This document shows, one piece after another, positions 1 through 10,461 of a DNA stretch of 37,441 nucleotides. The translations under genes were made by a program, and so were the position numbers. A model generated the notes under the pieces. That model did no database searches. It was given only the letters and a program-made list of their open reading frames with translations, and was not told where the DNA came from. Location of the stretch: contig NZ_MKJY01000574.1 of assembly GCF_001942465.1 (NCBI RefSeq), forward strand, positions 1-37,441, given 5' to 3'. How positions within the stretch are numbered: position 1 is the stretch's first letter; every line of letters begins with the position of its first letter. This DNA is from Actinomadura sp. CNU-125. GTDB lineage: Bacteria > Actinomycetota > Actinomycetes > Streptosporangiales > Streptosporangiaceae.

Positions 1-2026
1 CGGCGGCCCGCGCCCGCCGCGGCCTCGCCGCGCCCCGCGCCTCCTCGATCGCCGCGGCCAGCGACGCCCGCTCCGCCTCGAACGCCTCGCGCCGCCGCAG
101 GTTCGGCGGCCCGCGCCGCCTCCAGCGCCGCGTGATCGCGCGGCCACTGCTCCAGCCACATCAACCCGCGGCGCAGCATGCGCAGCTCGGTCTCCCACGA
201 CTGCCGCCACGCCTCCCCCGCCGTCCGCAGCACCGCCGCGCGCACCCACGTCTCCGGCGCCGCGGGAACCGGGAGCGCCTGCACCCGCGTGACGTCCGGG
301 ACACGCTTGAACTCGACCGTCCCCTGCGGCGGCTTCGGCCGCTCCGGCGGCTTGCGCGGCGGCTCGGGCGGCGCCTCCCCCGGCTCGGTGCCGACGGCCA
401 GCGCGAACACCCCGTCGTCCGCGACGCCGCGCAACACCGCGGCGGCCTGCAGCGCGGTCGGGGCCAGCACCAGCGCACGTTCCCCGGCCGCGAGCGCCTC
501 GCCCACGATCTCCCGAACCGCCGCAGCCTCGTCCGCTTCGTCGGGCACGAGGACGAAGCGGACATCGTCCGTCCGCGTGACGGCATGCGGATCGACGAGG
601 AGCCGGGCCAGGACGTCCCGGTCACCGGCGACCGGCCCCTCTCGGAACGCCCGCAGGGCCGCCAGCTGGGCGCCCCACCCGACCGTCCCGTCCTCGCGCG
701 GCGCGGCGTCGAGCCGCTCGTAGACCGCGGTCAGCGCGTCGACGACCTCGTCCACATCGCGCGGCGCGCAGTCGTCCCCGGTGGCCGTCCCACCCTCGCA
801 CGCGTCGCGCTCGTCCAGCCCGTCGTTGTCGCCTTCCGTGGCCGGGCCCGTCTCCGGCACCTGGCTGTTGCGTGCGTCCCGTTCGTCCACAGGCGGTTTG
901 TCGTCGTTCCCGGTGGCCGCCTGGGGTGCGTGTTCGTTTTCGGTGGCCGACTCGCCCTCGGACGTACGGCGTTGGTCCTGCCCGTCGTTGCTTCCCGGGT
1001 CCGGCTCGGTCTCCGGCGCTTGGGCGTCGTGTGCGTCCTGTTGGTCCGCGGGTGGCTCGCTGCCGGAGCCTGTGGCCGTGTGGGGTGCGTGTTCGTGCCC
1101 GCCGGTGCTTTCAGCGGCCGACTCGCCCTCGGACGTGCCGCGCTCGTTCTGCGCGTCGTTGTCATCTCCCGGGGCCGGGTTCGTCTCCGGCACCAGCCCG
1201 TCGTGCGTGTCCCGCTCGTCCGCGGGCGGTTCGCCGACGTCCTCGGCGGCCGACTCGCCGGGATGCGCGGCGTTCGTTCTGCCCGTTGTCGCTCTCCCGG
1301 GGCCGGGTTCGTCTCCGGCACCTGGGCGTCGTGCGTGTCCCGCTCGGCCGCAGGCGGTTCGCCGACGTCCTCGGCGGCCGACTCGCCTCGGGATGCGCGG
1401 CGTTCGTTCTGCCCGTTGTCGCTTTCCAGGGCCGGGCTCGTCTCCGGTACCTCGCCGTCGTGCGCGTCCCGCTCGTCCGCTGGCTCGCCTTGCGAGCCGG
1501 AGTCGCCTTGGCCGGTTTCGGGTGTGTCCTCTACACCGGAGTCGTCTTGGGCGTCGTCGGTTTCCGGGTCCGTCGCGGGTACGCGGTTGTGCTCGCCGGT
1601 GCTTTCGGGGGTGGGCGTGCTGGCGGATGCGTCGCGCCCGCCTGTGGGCTCCACCTGCGCGCCGGTGTCGGCGTGGTCGGTCTCCGGCGCGCCGTCGGTG
1701 ATCGTTTCGGCTTGCTCGGTCTCGGATGTGTCGTGCGGGTCGCCCTCGTCCGTGGGGTCGTTCTGCGCGGCGGTGTCGGCGTGGCCGGTTTCGGGTGCGT
1801 CCTCGGCGCCGGTGTCGCCGGTGTCCGGGGCCGCCTCGGGTTCGCTGTCGGTTTCCGCAGCGTCGTCGGACGGGTCGTCGGACGGATCGTCGGACGGGTC
1901 GTCCGGCGTGTCGGCTTCGCTCGGTTCCTCGACCGACGGGAGGGGGAGTTCGTCCGTCGGGATCTCGGACTCCGGGACGTACGTGGGGACGGGCTCGTCG
2001 CCCGGTTCGTTCGTCGACTTGTCCAC
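1..2026 (-). CDS. Acidic repeat-rich protein, frameshifted, C-terminus off the left edge
   Basis: The only in-frame start is the GTG at 2026, because a stop lies just upstream with no other start between. The first ~240 residues are strongly acidic (runs such as DDPSDDPSDDPSDD, then many PET/DERDAHD phrases) and contain a degenerate 43-residue tandem repeat. After the repeats the frame that makes protein sense moves. It reads through a helical segment (VDALTAVYERLDAAREDG), an alpha/beta-looking segment (VRFVLVPDEADEAAAV, ALVLAPTALQAAAVL), a proline-rich linker near 350 and a coiled coil (RREAFEAERASLAAAIEEA) at the window edge. Frame breaks are needed near 1302, near 1265 and near 108. The alpha/beta segment faintly recalls a P-loop ATPase or helicase core, but no Walker motif is visible and I do not assign a function. 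It could be a pseudogene or one protein hidden by sequence errors. Confidence 0.5.
835..1490 (-). repeat. Degenerate 43-residue tandem repeats in coding sequence
   Basis: Read on the minus strand, several consecutive units share the pattern VPET-P-(acidic)-DN-Q-ER-(A/T)S-ESA-E-(V)GEPPA-ERD-HD-Q. The shared phrase cgttcgttct starts at 1271 and 1401, and a variant starts at 1141. The spacing is 130 bp where 129 would keep 43 codons, which directly shows an extra base inside a unit. A longer unit (about 171 bp) lies between 970 and 1141. The repeats are acidic and probably disordered. Confidence 0.7.
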
Positions 2027-2145
2027 CGAGTCATCCCCGTCGTCCGGATCGGCCTCGCGACCGTTGCTCTCCTCTTCTACTCGTGTCTAACGTCTCACAC
2101 CCGATGAAAGTGCGACGGCGTGATCATCTTCACGGGGACGGACGG

Positions 2146-3156
2146 TCAGTGCGGGTTCGTCGCGAGGAGTTCGGCGAGCAGGTCGTCGAGGGTGACGATG
2201 CCGGTGAACTCGCCTTCGGCGTCGTTGACGACCGCGAGCGGGGCGCGGGCGCGGCGGAGGCGGCTGACGGCGTCGAGGACGGTGGTCTCCGCGGTGAGGA
2301 CGGGCGCGGGGTGTGCGAGGTCGGCGGCGCGGCGTTCGCCGTTCGGTTCGGTGATGGCGGCTCGGACGTGCACGATGCCGGGGACGCCCGGGCCGCGGAC
2401 GAGCAGCCGGCTGTGGCCGCTCGCGGTGGCGACGCGCCGGATCTGTGCGGCGGACGCGTCGGCGGGGATCGTGGTGACGGACGTGGCGGGGACGACGAGG
2501 CGTCCGACGGTGACTTCGCGTGCGGCGATCGCGCGGCGCAGGAGTTCGTGGTCGTGGCGTCCGATGAGTCCGAGTCGTCGGGACTCGCCGAGGAGGTGGC
2601 TCAGTCGGGCGGGGTCGGTGTGGTCGTCGAGTTCGTCCTTCGGGGTGACGCGGATCAGTCGCAGCAGGCCGTTCGTCGTCGCGTTGAGCGAGGACAGGAC
2701 GGGACGGGAGACCTTCGCGAACGCGCGGAAGGGGAGCGCGAGGATGAGCGCCGACCGTTCGGGGTGGGCGATCGCCCACGACTTCGGGGCCATCTCGCCG
2801 ATGACCATGTGCAGGAACGTGACGACGGCGAGCGCGCAGGCGAGGGCGATGGCCTTCGAGGCGGCTTCGGGGACGCCGAGGGCGTGCAGGGGCGGTTCGA
2901 GGAAGTGCTCGAAGGCGGGTTCGGTGACGATGGCGAGGCCGAGCGAGCACATCGTGATGCCGAACTGGGCGCCGGCGAGCATCAGCGAGAGTTCGCGGGC
3001 GCCGGCGAGGGCGGCGACGGCGGGGCGGCTGCCGGAGGCGGCGGCGCGTTCGAGCTGGGGCCGCGCGGCGGTGACGAGCGCGAACTCGGAGGCGACGAAG
3101 AAGCCGTTCCCGGCGAGGAGGAGGACGGTGATCAGGAGGGTGGTCAGCGGGTCCAC
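2146..3156 (-). CDS. CNNM/DUF21-CBS membrane protein without CorC domain
   Basis: Membrane protein of about 336 residues. It has an N-terminal CNNM/DUF21 region with hydrophobic helices (near residues 3-25, 55-80, 95-125) and the family phrase GNGFFVASEFALV. A pair of CBS-like halves follows (near 190-250 and 270-335, ending FTGIVTLDDLLAELL). The C-terminal CorC_HlyC domain of its neighbour is absent. The GTG start at 3156 is chosen because AGGAGG sits 5-6 bases upstream and residues beyond it are out-of-frame noise. The start lies 13 bases inside the upstream gene's end, so the pair is probably translationally coupled. CNNM/CorC proteins are linked to Mg2+ (and sometimes Co2+ or Na+) transport. 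Older annotations call them hemolysins. A two-gene tandem of a full-length and a short form is common in actinomycetes. Confidence 0.85.
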   Translation of the reverse strand: MDPLTTLLITVLLLAGNGFFVASEFALVTAARPQLERAAASGSRPAVAALAGARELSLMLAGAQFGITMCSLGLAIVTEPAFEHFLEPPLHALGVPEAASKAIALACALAVVTFLHMVIGEMAPKSWAIAHPERSALILALPFRAFAKVSRPVLSSLNATTNGLLRLIRVTPKDELDDHTDPARLSHLLGESRRLGLIGRHDHELLRRAIAAREVTVGRLVVPATSVTTIPADASAAQIRRVATASGHSRLLVRGPGVPGIVHVRAAITEPNGERRAADLAHPAPVLTAETTVLDAVSRLRRARAPLAVVNDAEGEFTGIVTLDDLLAELLATNPH

Positions 3157-4477
3157 GCGGCCTCCTGGTTCACGGCCTCCGCGGCGTTGATCTTGATTTT
3201 GGCGGCGACGCGCCGGGCGATGGTGACGACTTCGAGTTCGACGCGGGCGGCGTCGAGGTCGACGGTGAGGCGGTCGCCGGGGGTGGGCAGGCGGCGCAGT
3301 TCGGCCATGACGAGCCCGCCGAGGGTGTCGTAGGAGTCGCCCTCGGGCAGCGGCAGGCCGGTCAGCCGGGACACTTCGTCGATCCGCATGGCGGCGTCGA
3401 CGAGCCAGGAGCCGTCGGGCGCGGAGGTGGGGGCGTCCTCGTGGGCGTCGGTCTCGTCGGCGATCTCGCCGACGAGTTCTTCGGCGACGTCCTCGAAGGT
3501 GAGGATTCCGGCGAGGCCGCCGTACTCGTCGACGACGCACGCGAATTCCTCGCCGGTGTCGCGCATCTGCTCGATGACGCCGTACAGCGGCTGGCTGCCG
3601 GGGACGAGCAGGGCGGGACGGGCGATGCGGGCGAGGGGGGTCGCGGGGTCGAGGGCGTCGTCGGCGACTTCGCGGACGCCCGCGACACCGACGACGTCGT
3701 CGACTTCGGTGCCGTAGACCGGGTAGGCGCTGTGCCCGGTCTCGCGGATGAGCGCGATGAGGTCGCGGCGGAGGCGTCGCCGGGGAGCGAGCGGACGGAC
3801 GGCCGCGGCACCATGACCTCGTCGGCGGTCAGGTCGCCGAACGACAGGGCGCGTTCGAGGAGGCCGGAGAGGTCGGCGGGCAGGTGCCCGGAACTGTGCG
3901 ACTTGCCGATGATGTCGCCGAGTTCCTCCAGGGTGGCGCCGCTGTGCAGTTCCTCGACGGGTTCGACGCCGACGGCGCGCAGGAGGCGTTCGGCGGAACG
4001 GTCGAACAGCCGGATGAGCGGCCCGAAGATCGTCAGGTAGACGAGCGTGGACGCGGCGAGCGCGCGCGCGAGGGATTCGGCGCGCGCCAATGCGAGGTTC
4101 TTCGGGAAGAGTTCGCCCAGCAGCATCTGGATCAGGGTCGCGAGGACGAATCCGGTGGCGAGGGCGATCGCTCCGGTGGCGCCTTCGGGGACGCCGATGA
4201 CGGTGAGGAGCGGTTCGATGAGTTCGGCGAGGGCGGGTTTGGCGATGAAGCCGACCACGAGGGTCGTCATCGTGATGCCCAGCTGGGCGCCGGAGAGCAT
4301 GAACGACACGCGGCCGATGACCTTCACGGCCCGTTTGGCGGAGGTGTCGCCGCGTGCGGCGGCCTGTTCGAGCGTCGCGCGGTCGGCGGCGACGAAGGCG
4401 AATTCCTGGGCGACGAAATAGCCGGTGGCGGCGGTGAGGACGATCACCGCGAGCACACCCAGTACAGCGGTTACCAC
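3144..4477 (-). CDS. CNNM/CorC-like protein with CBS and CorC_HlyC domains (frameshift near 3764)
   Basis: About 444 residues once one missing base is restored. Residues ~1-190 form the DUF21 membrane domain (ATGYFVAQEFAFVAADR; GELFPKNLALARAE is the conserved end of the bundle). Residues ~205-340 form the CBS pair (TADEVMVPRP opening, CVVDEYGGLAGILTFEDV closing). Residues ~360-435 are the CorC_HlyC domain (EGDSYDTLGGLVM). The frame changes after LPGDASAA. Reading GCGACC as GCGGACC gives the expected DLIALIRETGHSAYPVYG, so a lost G near 3764 explains it. The GTG start at 4477 begins the first hydrophobic helix, with no strong ribosome site. Likely role: divalent-cation homeostasis with the overlapping downstream paralogue. 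Confidence 0.85.
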
Positions 4478-4784
4478 GATGCACCGGGTCTATGACTGGG
4501 GTCCGACACTGCGGACTCACTGCTCCTTTCAGTCGGGGTTCATCTGGGTAACGCCATCTTGCGCCATGACGTTCCCGGTGGAAAGAGTACGGCCACGGCT
4601 TTCGAACGCCGGAAGCCGTCCGTGCCGTGGGGAGGCCGCCTGTGGAGAAAGAAGCTTGTCTCGCCTAGTGTCACGGATCACACTTGATGGGGAGTGTCTG
4701 CCCGATCCTGGTGCGATCCGTGCTCCCAGACGCACGGTCGGGCGACGCGCCCCCACGGGGACCTAGAGAAGACGCGGGGCTGAC
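4478..4784. promoter_or_regulatory. Divergent intergenic region with weak promoter and AGTGT/ACACT dyad
   Basis: This 307-base gap separates the CNNM pair (-) from the signalling operon (+). A TAGTGT box at 4666-4671 fits an actinobacterial -10, with a poor -35 (TGGAGA, 4643-4648) 17 bases upstream. The arms AGTGT (4667-4671) and ACACT (4680-4684) form a short dyad over the -10. No convincing small gene is present; a 75-codon minus-strand frame here has shadow-like composition. Confidence 0.3.
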
Positions 4785-6020
4785 GTGGACGAGAGCGGGG
4801 CCGGGGCCGCCGCGCCCATGAGCCGGGAGGGGGTCGACCATGCCCTGCGGGGGCTGGAATCGGAACGCGACCGCATCTCGGCGTCGCTGCTGGAGCTGGA
4901 GGAGCACGCGGGGCTGCGGCTGCTGAAGGGCGCGCGGCTGGCGGGGGAGACGTACCGGCGCTGGGAGGCGGCGCAGGCTCGGCTGGCGCTGGCGTGGCGG
5001 CTGTTCGAGGCGTACCGGGGGGTGCTGGCGGACGCGGCGGAGGTGCGCGACCGGGCGTCCCGTCCGGACGTGGCGACGCTGGCGGAGCTGACCGGGATGC
5101 TGTCGGGCGCGTCGGTGCCGCTGCCGGACGGTGAGGTGCCGCTCGCCGACCGCACCCTGCTGGGCCCGCGGGAGCGGAGCGTCTCGCTGGACGAGGCGGT
5201 CGCGCTGATGTCGGACGCGTTCGAGTTCGTCGCCCGCGAGGTGGCGGCGGCGGACGCGGCGTGGTCGGCGCTGCTGCTCCCGCTGGAGGAGGCGGAGGGC
5301 CGGTGGCGGGACGCGGCGAAGCTGGCGCACGCGCTGGACGGCACGCGGCACCCGGAGCTGGACCGGCTGGGCCGCGAGCTGACGGCGCTGGGCCGGGTGG
5401 TGCGCACCGATCCGCTGTCGCTGGTGCGCGACGACTGCGCGGACACGTCGCGGCTGGACCGGCTGTGCGGGACGCTGCGGTCGCTGGGCGACGAGCTGGC
5501 GGGCGTCACCCGGCTGCGGGACGGCTACGGGACGGTCGCGGCGCAGCTCGCCGGGGCGATCGAGGAGGTCGAGGGGGTCGAGCGGGACGCGCTGGAGGCG
5601 TACGAGACGGTCCTGGTGAAGATCGGGCCGTCGACGGTGCCGGAGCCCGCGCGGGAGCTGGCGGCGGGGCTGCGCGACCGGCTGGCGGCGCTGGAGCGGC
5701 TGCGGGAGGCGGGCCGCTGGGTGGAGTTGGCGGGGCGGGTCGTGCAGCTTGAGCGGGCGGCGGAGGACGCGCTGGAGCGGGCGCGCAGCGATCTGCGGCT
5801 GAGCGCGGGGCTGCTGGAGCGGCGGGCGGAGCTGCGCGGGCGTCTCGACGCGTACCGGGCGAAGGCGGCGCGGCTGGGGCTCGCGGAGGACGAGCGGCTC
5901 TGCGCACTGTACGAGGAGGCGCGGGACGTCCTGTGGACGGCGCCGTGCGATCTGCGCCGTGCGACGGCGCTGCTGGCGGAGTACCAGCGGACGGTGCGGG
6001 CGGGTGAGGCCGGCCGATGA
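4785..6020 (+). CDS. Coiled-coil protein of the PknG operon
   Basis: This 411-residue protein is almost entirely helical, rich in Leu, Ala, Arg and Glu with heptad-like spacing and no membrane segment or signal peptide. It opens with a helical segment (LESERDRISASLLELEEH) and ends with another (LCALYEEARDVLWTAPCDL). The GTG start at 4785 is used because the next in-frame start (ATG 4818) has no ribosome site; both are weak. The stop overlaps the ATG of pknG by 4 bases (ATGA), so the two are probably made in step. Proteins of this look sit directly before pknG in many actinomycetes, which suggests a partner or scaffold role; that role is inference. No frameshift is needed. Confidence 0.8.
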   Translation: MDESGAGAAAPMSREGVDHALRGLESERDRISASLLELEEHAGLRLLKGARLAGETYRRWEAAQARLALAWRLFEAYRGVLADAAEVRDRASRPDVATLAELTGMLSGASVPLPDGEVPLADRTLLGPRERSVSLDEAVALMSDAFEFVAREVAAADAAWSALLLPLEEAEGRWRDAAKLAHALDGTRHPELDRLGRELTALGRVVRTDPLSLVRDDCADTSRLDRLCGTLRSLGDELAGVTRLRDGYGTVAAQLAGAIEEVEGVERDALEAYETVLVKIGPSTVPEPARELAAGLRDRLAALERLREAGRWVELAGRVVQLERAAEDALERARSDLRLSAGLLERRAELRGRLDAYRAKAARLGLAEDERLCALYEEARDVLWTAPCDLRRATALLAEYQRTVRAGEAGR

Positions 6021-8276
6021 ACCGGTGCGCCCAGCCCGACTGCACGGGCGTCGTGGACGAGGACGGCTTCTGCGACGTCTGCGGCATGGCGCCCCCTCCG
6101 GAACCGGCGCACCGGCCCGAGGAGACGTCGGAGCCGGCGCCGGCGGGTTCGGTTCCGACGATGCCGGGCACCGTCTCGCGCGGCTCGCGGCCGAGCGGTT
6201 CGGGGTCGGGTTCGGGGCGGCGCGGCATGCTGGGCGCGGGGCTGGTGGAGGTGCCGCCGGTCCCGGCCCGCGATCCGGCGTCGGCGATCATGCGGGCTCC
6301 GGTGGTGCCGGAGAACCGGCGGTTCTGCAGCCGGTGCGGGGAGCGGGTGGGGCGGAGCCGCGGCGACGACCGTCCGGGACGCACCGAGGGGTACTGCCCG
6401 AACTGCGGGCACGCGTTCTCGTTCACGCGAAGCTTCGGCCGGGGGATCTGGTCGGCGGGCAGTACGAGGTGCTGGGCTGCCTCGCGCACGGCGGGCTCGG
6501 GTGGGTGTACCTGGCGCGGGACCACAACGTCAGCGGCCGGTGGGTGGTGCTGAAGGGCCTGCTGGACGCCGGGGACGCCGATTCGCTCGCGGCGGCGGCG
6601 GCCGAGCGGGCGTTCCTCGCCGAGGTCGAGCACCCCAACATCGTGAAGATCTACAACTTCGTGCGGCACGGCGACTCCGGCTACATCGTGATGGAGTACG
6701 TGGGCGGCCGGTCGCTGAAGGACATCCTGCTGACCCGCCGCGACGAGGAGGGCGAGGACGCGGCGCTGCCGCTCGGGCAGGTGATCGCGTACGGGCTGGA
6801 GGTGCTGAGCGCGCTCGGCTACCTGCACGGGGTCGGGCTGCTGTACTGCGACTTCAAGCCCGACAACGCGATCCAGTCGGAGGAGCAGCTGAAGCTGATC
6901 GACCTCGGCGGGGTGCGGCGCATGTCCGACGTGGAGGGGCCGGTGTTCGGCACGCCGGGCTACCAGGCGCCGGAGGTCGCGGTGCGGGGCCCGTCGGTCG
7001 AGTCGGACCTGTACACGGTCGGCCGGACGCTCGCGGTGCTGAGCTTCCCGTTCCGCGGGTACACGGCGCGGCATCTGCGGAGCCTGCCGCCGCGCCGCGA
7101 GGTGCCGCTGTTCGAGCGGCACGAGTCGTACCACCGGGTGCTGCGGCGGGCGACGCACCCGGAGCCGTCCCGCCGGTTCCGGAGCGCGGCGGAGATGGCG
7201 GACCAGCTCACCGGGGTGCTGCGGGAGGTGCTGTCGGCCGAGGACGGACGGCCGCGCCCGGCGCCGTCGGCGATGTTCGGCCCCGAGCAGTTCACGGCGG
7301 GCGCGGAGGTCGAGGCGGCGCGGCCGGGCGCGGCGGCGCCCGCCGATGTCCTGGCGGCGCCCGAGCCCGCCGCGGCGGCGGCCGCGCTCCGCGCCCCGCT
7401 GGTGCCCGCGTCGGATCCGGCGTCGGCGTTCCTGGCGGGCCTGACGGCCCGCGATTCCGGTGATCTGGCGGCGGCGCTCGGTTCCGCTCCGGTCGCGTCG
7501 CCCGAGGTGAAGCTGGCGTTGGCCCGCGCGCGGATCGGGCTGGGCGACCCGGACGGCGCCGCCGCGCTCCTCGACGAGATCGGCGCCGAGCGGCCGGGCG
7601 ACTGGCGGGTCGACTGGTACCGGGGCGTGCGGGCGCTGGCGGGCGGCGACGCGGCGACGGCGGCGCGCACGTTCAACGGCCTGTACGACCTGATGCCGGG
7701 CGAGCAGGCGCCGAAGCTCGCGCTGGCGTTCTGCCACGAGTGCCGGGGCGACGCGGCGTCCGCCGGGCCCTACTACGAGACGGTGTGGCGCACCGATCCG
7801 ACGCACGTCAGCGCGGCGTTCGGGCTGGCGCGCGTCCGGCTGGCGGCGGCCGACCGGGCGGGCGCGGAGCGGGTCCTGGACGCGGTGCCGCGCATTTCCA
7901 GCGACTACCTGTCCGCGCAGCTCGCGGCGGGCGCCGCCGCGTGCGGGGCTGCGACCCGGGCGCGCTGTCGGCGCCCGCGCTGCTGGACGCGGGCCGGCGG
8001 CTGGAGGCGCTGCGGCTGGACACCGAGCGGCGCGCCGCGTTCACGGCGGAGGTGCTGGAGGCGGCGCAGGCGTGGGTCCGGACGGGCGGGCCGGCGCCGG
8101 GCCCGTCGCGGTTCGGTTCCGGCCGGAGGCTGCTCGGCACGCGGCTGCGCGAGCCGGAGCTGCGCGCGCGCTTGGAGGAGACGTACCGGCTGCTCGCCAA
8201 GCTCGCGGACGGCCGGGACGTGCGGCACGCGATGGTGCGGCGCGCCAACGCCGTCCGCCCGAGGACCCTGCTGTGA
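6017..8276 (+). CDS. pknG: Serine/threonine protein kinase PknG (frameshifts near 6428 and 7948)
   Basis: Restoring two lost bases gives 753 residues, close to the 750 of the mycobacterial protein. An N-terminal CxxxxC...CDVC segment and a disordered stretch precede the rubredoxin-like domain (CSRCGE near 103, CPNCGH near 126). The kinase domain follows (~150-400), with loop AHGGLGWVYLA, the lysine in VVLKGL, catalytic YCDFKPDN (CDFKPDN in place of HRD is typical of PknG), DLGG in place of DFG, and GTPGYQAPEV. The C-terminal third is TPR-like (PEVKLALARARIGLGDPDGA, LAFCHECRGD). The first break sits between GHAFSFT and KLRPGDLVGGQYEV; the second lies just before LSAPALLDAG. In mycobacteria and corynebacteria PknG phosphorylates FHA proteins (GarA/OdhI) in response to amino acids sensed by GlnH and GlnX. 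Both partners are encoded downstream here. Confidence 0.93.
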
Positions 8277-8330
8277 CCCGATGACGAACGAACCGCCCCG
8301 CCCCCCGTCCCCGACCAGGGAGCCCGCCCG

Positions 8331-9795
8331 ATGAGCGACCTTCCCGAGTTCCGGATCAGCGTCGATCAGAACCCGTACCTGCCGGAGGGCGGCCGGGACA
8401 TGCACGCGATCGTGTCCGTGGAGGCGCGCGCGCTCGGCTCCGCGGACGGCGGCGGGGCCGGGGCCGGGGCGGAGGCGGCCGAGGTGATCATCATCGACAC
8501 GTCCGGGTCGATGTCGTTCGGCGGCAAGATGGCGGCCGCGAAGCGCGCCGCGAGCACGGCGGTCGGCGTGCTGCGCGACGGCGTGCACTTCGCGGTCGTC
8601 GCGGGCGCAACCGGCCCCGGATGATCTACCCGCAGGGGGAGCGGCTGGTCCGCGCGGACGAACGGACCCGGCAGAGCGCGGCGCGGGCCGTCCGGCGGCT
8701 GGACGCGGCGGGCGGGACGGCGATCGGTTCCTGGCTGCGGCTCGCGGACCGCCTGCTGGCGGGGCACGAGGGGGCGGTGCGGCACGCGATCCTGCTGACC
8801 GACGGCAAGAATCAGCACGAGTCGGCCGAGACGCTGGACGCGGCGCTGCGCGAGTGCGCGGGACGGTTCGTGTGCGACGCGCGCGGCGTCGGCACCGACT
8901 GGGAGGTCGCCGAGCTGCGCACGATCACCTCGGCGCTGCTGGGCGGGTTCCTCGACGTGCCCGACCCCGCCGACCTGGAGGCGGACTTCCGCGCGATGAC
9001 GCGGGCCGCGATGGGCAAGCGGGTCGCGGACGTGGCGCTGCGGGTGTGGACGCCGCAGAACGCGGAGCTGCGGTTCCTCAAGCAGATGGTCCCGGCGGTC
9101 GAGGACCTGACGGCGCGCCGGGTCGCGTCCGGGGCGCGGACCGGCGACTACCCGGTCGGCGCGTGGGGCAGCGAGGCGCGCGAGTACCACCTGTGCGTGC
9201 GGGTCCCGGCGGGCGCGATCGGGCAGCGGATGCGGGCGGCGTGGGTGAAGCTCGTCGCGCCGGACGGTTCGGTGCCGGCGTCCGGGAACGTCCTCGCCGA
9301 GTGGACGGACGACGAGGTGCGCTCCACCCGGATCAACCGGCGGGTCGCGCACCACACGGGGCAGTCGGAGTTGGCGGAGGCGGTGCGGGAGGGCTTGGAG
9401 GCGCGCGCGCGGGGGACGAGGAGACGGCGACGAAGCGGCTCGGACGGGCGGTGGTGCTGGCCCGCGAGGTGGGGAACGAGCAGATCGCGGGGCTGCTGGA
9501 CCGGGTGGTGGAGGTCGTCGACCGCGAGTCGGGGACGGTGCGGCTGCGGTCGGGCGTCGCGAAGGCGGACGAGATGGCGCTCGACACCCGGTCGGTGCGG
9601 ACCGTCCGGACGCGCCCGTCCCGAACGGAACCGGGCGGGGCGGCATCGGACAAGAGAGAACCGGACGGGAGGGAATCGGGCGGGACGGATCCCGGCCGGA
9701 CGGGAGATCATGGAGGCAAACCGGATCAATCCGGCCAATCGGACGAGGCGGGCCGGGCCGACGAGGCGGGCCCGCCGGGAGAGGCGGGGAGCTGA
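8331..9795 (+). CDS. VWA-domain protein of the PknG operon (frameshifts near 8606 and 9410)
   Basis: About 488 residues after restoring two lost bases. A short N-terminal beta segment (FRISVDQNPYLPEGGRDMHA) leads into a von Willebrand A domain with an intact metal site: DTSGSMS near residue 56, the threonine in GGTAIGSWL, and LLTDGKNQH. A second beta-rich domain (~230-330, WTPQNAELRFLKQM...YHLCVRVPAG) and a helical part (EETATKRLGRAVVLAREVG) follow. The C-terminal ~60 residues are low-complexity and charged. The first break reads GNRPRMIYPQGE across the join; the second restores GDEETATKRL. The ATG at 8331 has GGGAG 8 bases upstream. No signal peptide or membrane helix is seen, so it is probably cytoplasmic. 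Likely role: metal-dependent protein-interaction module assembling the PknG pathway (inference). Confidence 0.85.
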
Positions 9796-9799
9796 GGCC

Positions 9800-10461
9800 A
9801 TGCCGGAATGCCCGATCGGTCACCGTTCCGAGGACACCGAGTACTGCGACGTGTGCGGCCGCCCGATGGACGCGACGCCCTTGGTGGGCCCGGGCGCGGG
9901 GTTCTGCGGCAGGTGCGGGACGGCGCGGCCCCCGGACGCCCGGTTCTGCGAGAACTGCGGCGCACCGGTCGACGACCGGCGCGGCCGGTCCGGCCACGAC
10001 CTGGACATACCGCACATCCCTCGCCCCCGGGACCCCGTCAGCGCGCCGCAGGGCTGGGTCGCCGTGGTCGGCGCCGACCGCGCCTACTACAACTCCGTGA
10101 TCGCCGAGGCGGGCCCCGACGCGGAGTCGCTGGAGTTCCCGCCGTACGTTCCCGAGCGCCGGATCCCGCTGCGCGACGGCGAGGTGTGGATCGGGCGGCG
10201 CAGCACGTCGCGCGGCATCGCCCCGGCGATCGACCTCGGTGAGCCGCCCGCCGATCCCGGCGTGTCGCACCTGCACGCCGTCCTCAACGCGCACGCGGAC
10301 GGCACCTGGACCCTCACCGACCACGGCGCGCGCAACGGCACCACGATGAACGGCGAGGTCGAACCGCTGAAGGTCATGGTGCCGGTGCCGGTCGCGACGG
10401 CGACCGCATCCACGTGGGCGCCTGGACGACGATCACGCTGACCAGGCAGGGCGGCCCATGA
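9800..10461 (+). CDS. Zinc-ribbon and FHA-domain protein (frameshift near 10395)
   Basis: About 220 residues. The N-terminal half carries CxxC-type metal knuckles (CDVCGRP, CGRCGTA, CENCGAP). The C-terminal half (~125-215) is an FHA domain with the phosphothreonine-binding signature GRRS...SHLHA...DHGARNGTTMNG. The open frame runs to 10441, but the expected last FHA strand (DGDRIHVGAWTTITLTRQ) appears only after one base is restored near 10395. The stop then falls at 10459-10461, overlapping the next ATG. FHA proteins bind phosphothreonine peptides, and in related bacteria the FHA proteins GarA/OdhI are PknG substrates. Its place four bases after the VWA gene and three genes from pknG makes it the obvious candidate substrate or adaptor here (inference). 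Confidence 0.87.

Noticed and set aside
835..1490. Tandem repeats resembling a CRISPR array
   Set aside because: Units are contiguous degenerate 43-codon repeats that keep a protein pattern, with no unique spacers and no cas genes.
132..2090. 652-codon plus-strand open frame
   Set aside because: It is antisense to the acidic minus-strand gene. Its low-complexity Arg/Val/Ser composition and lack of any domain mark it as a GC-skew shadow.
4529..4756. 75-codon minus-strand frame in the intergenic gap
   Set aside because: No ribosome site, no recognisable sequence, and it overlaps the likely promoter of the signalling operon.
5506..7806. 766-codon minus-strand frame opposite pknG
   Set aside because: It is composed of Arg/His/Pro/Ala shadow sequence, and the sense strand carries unmistakable kinase motifs.
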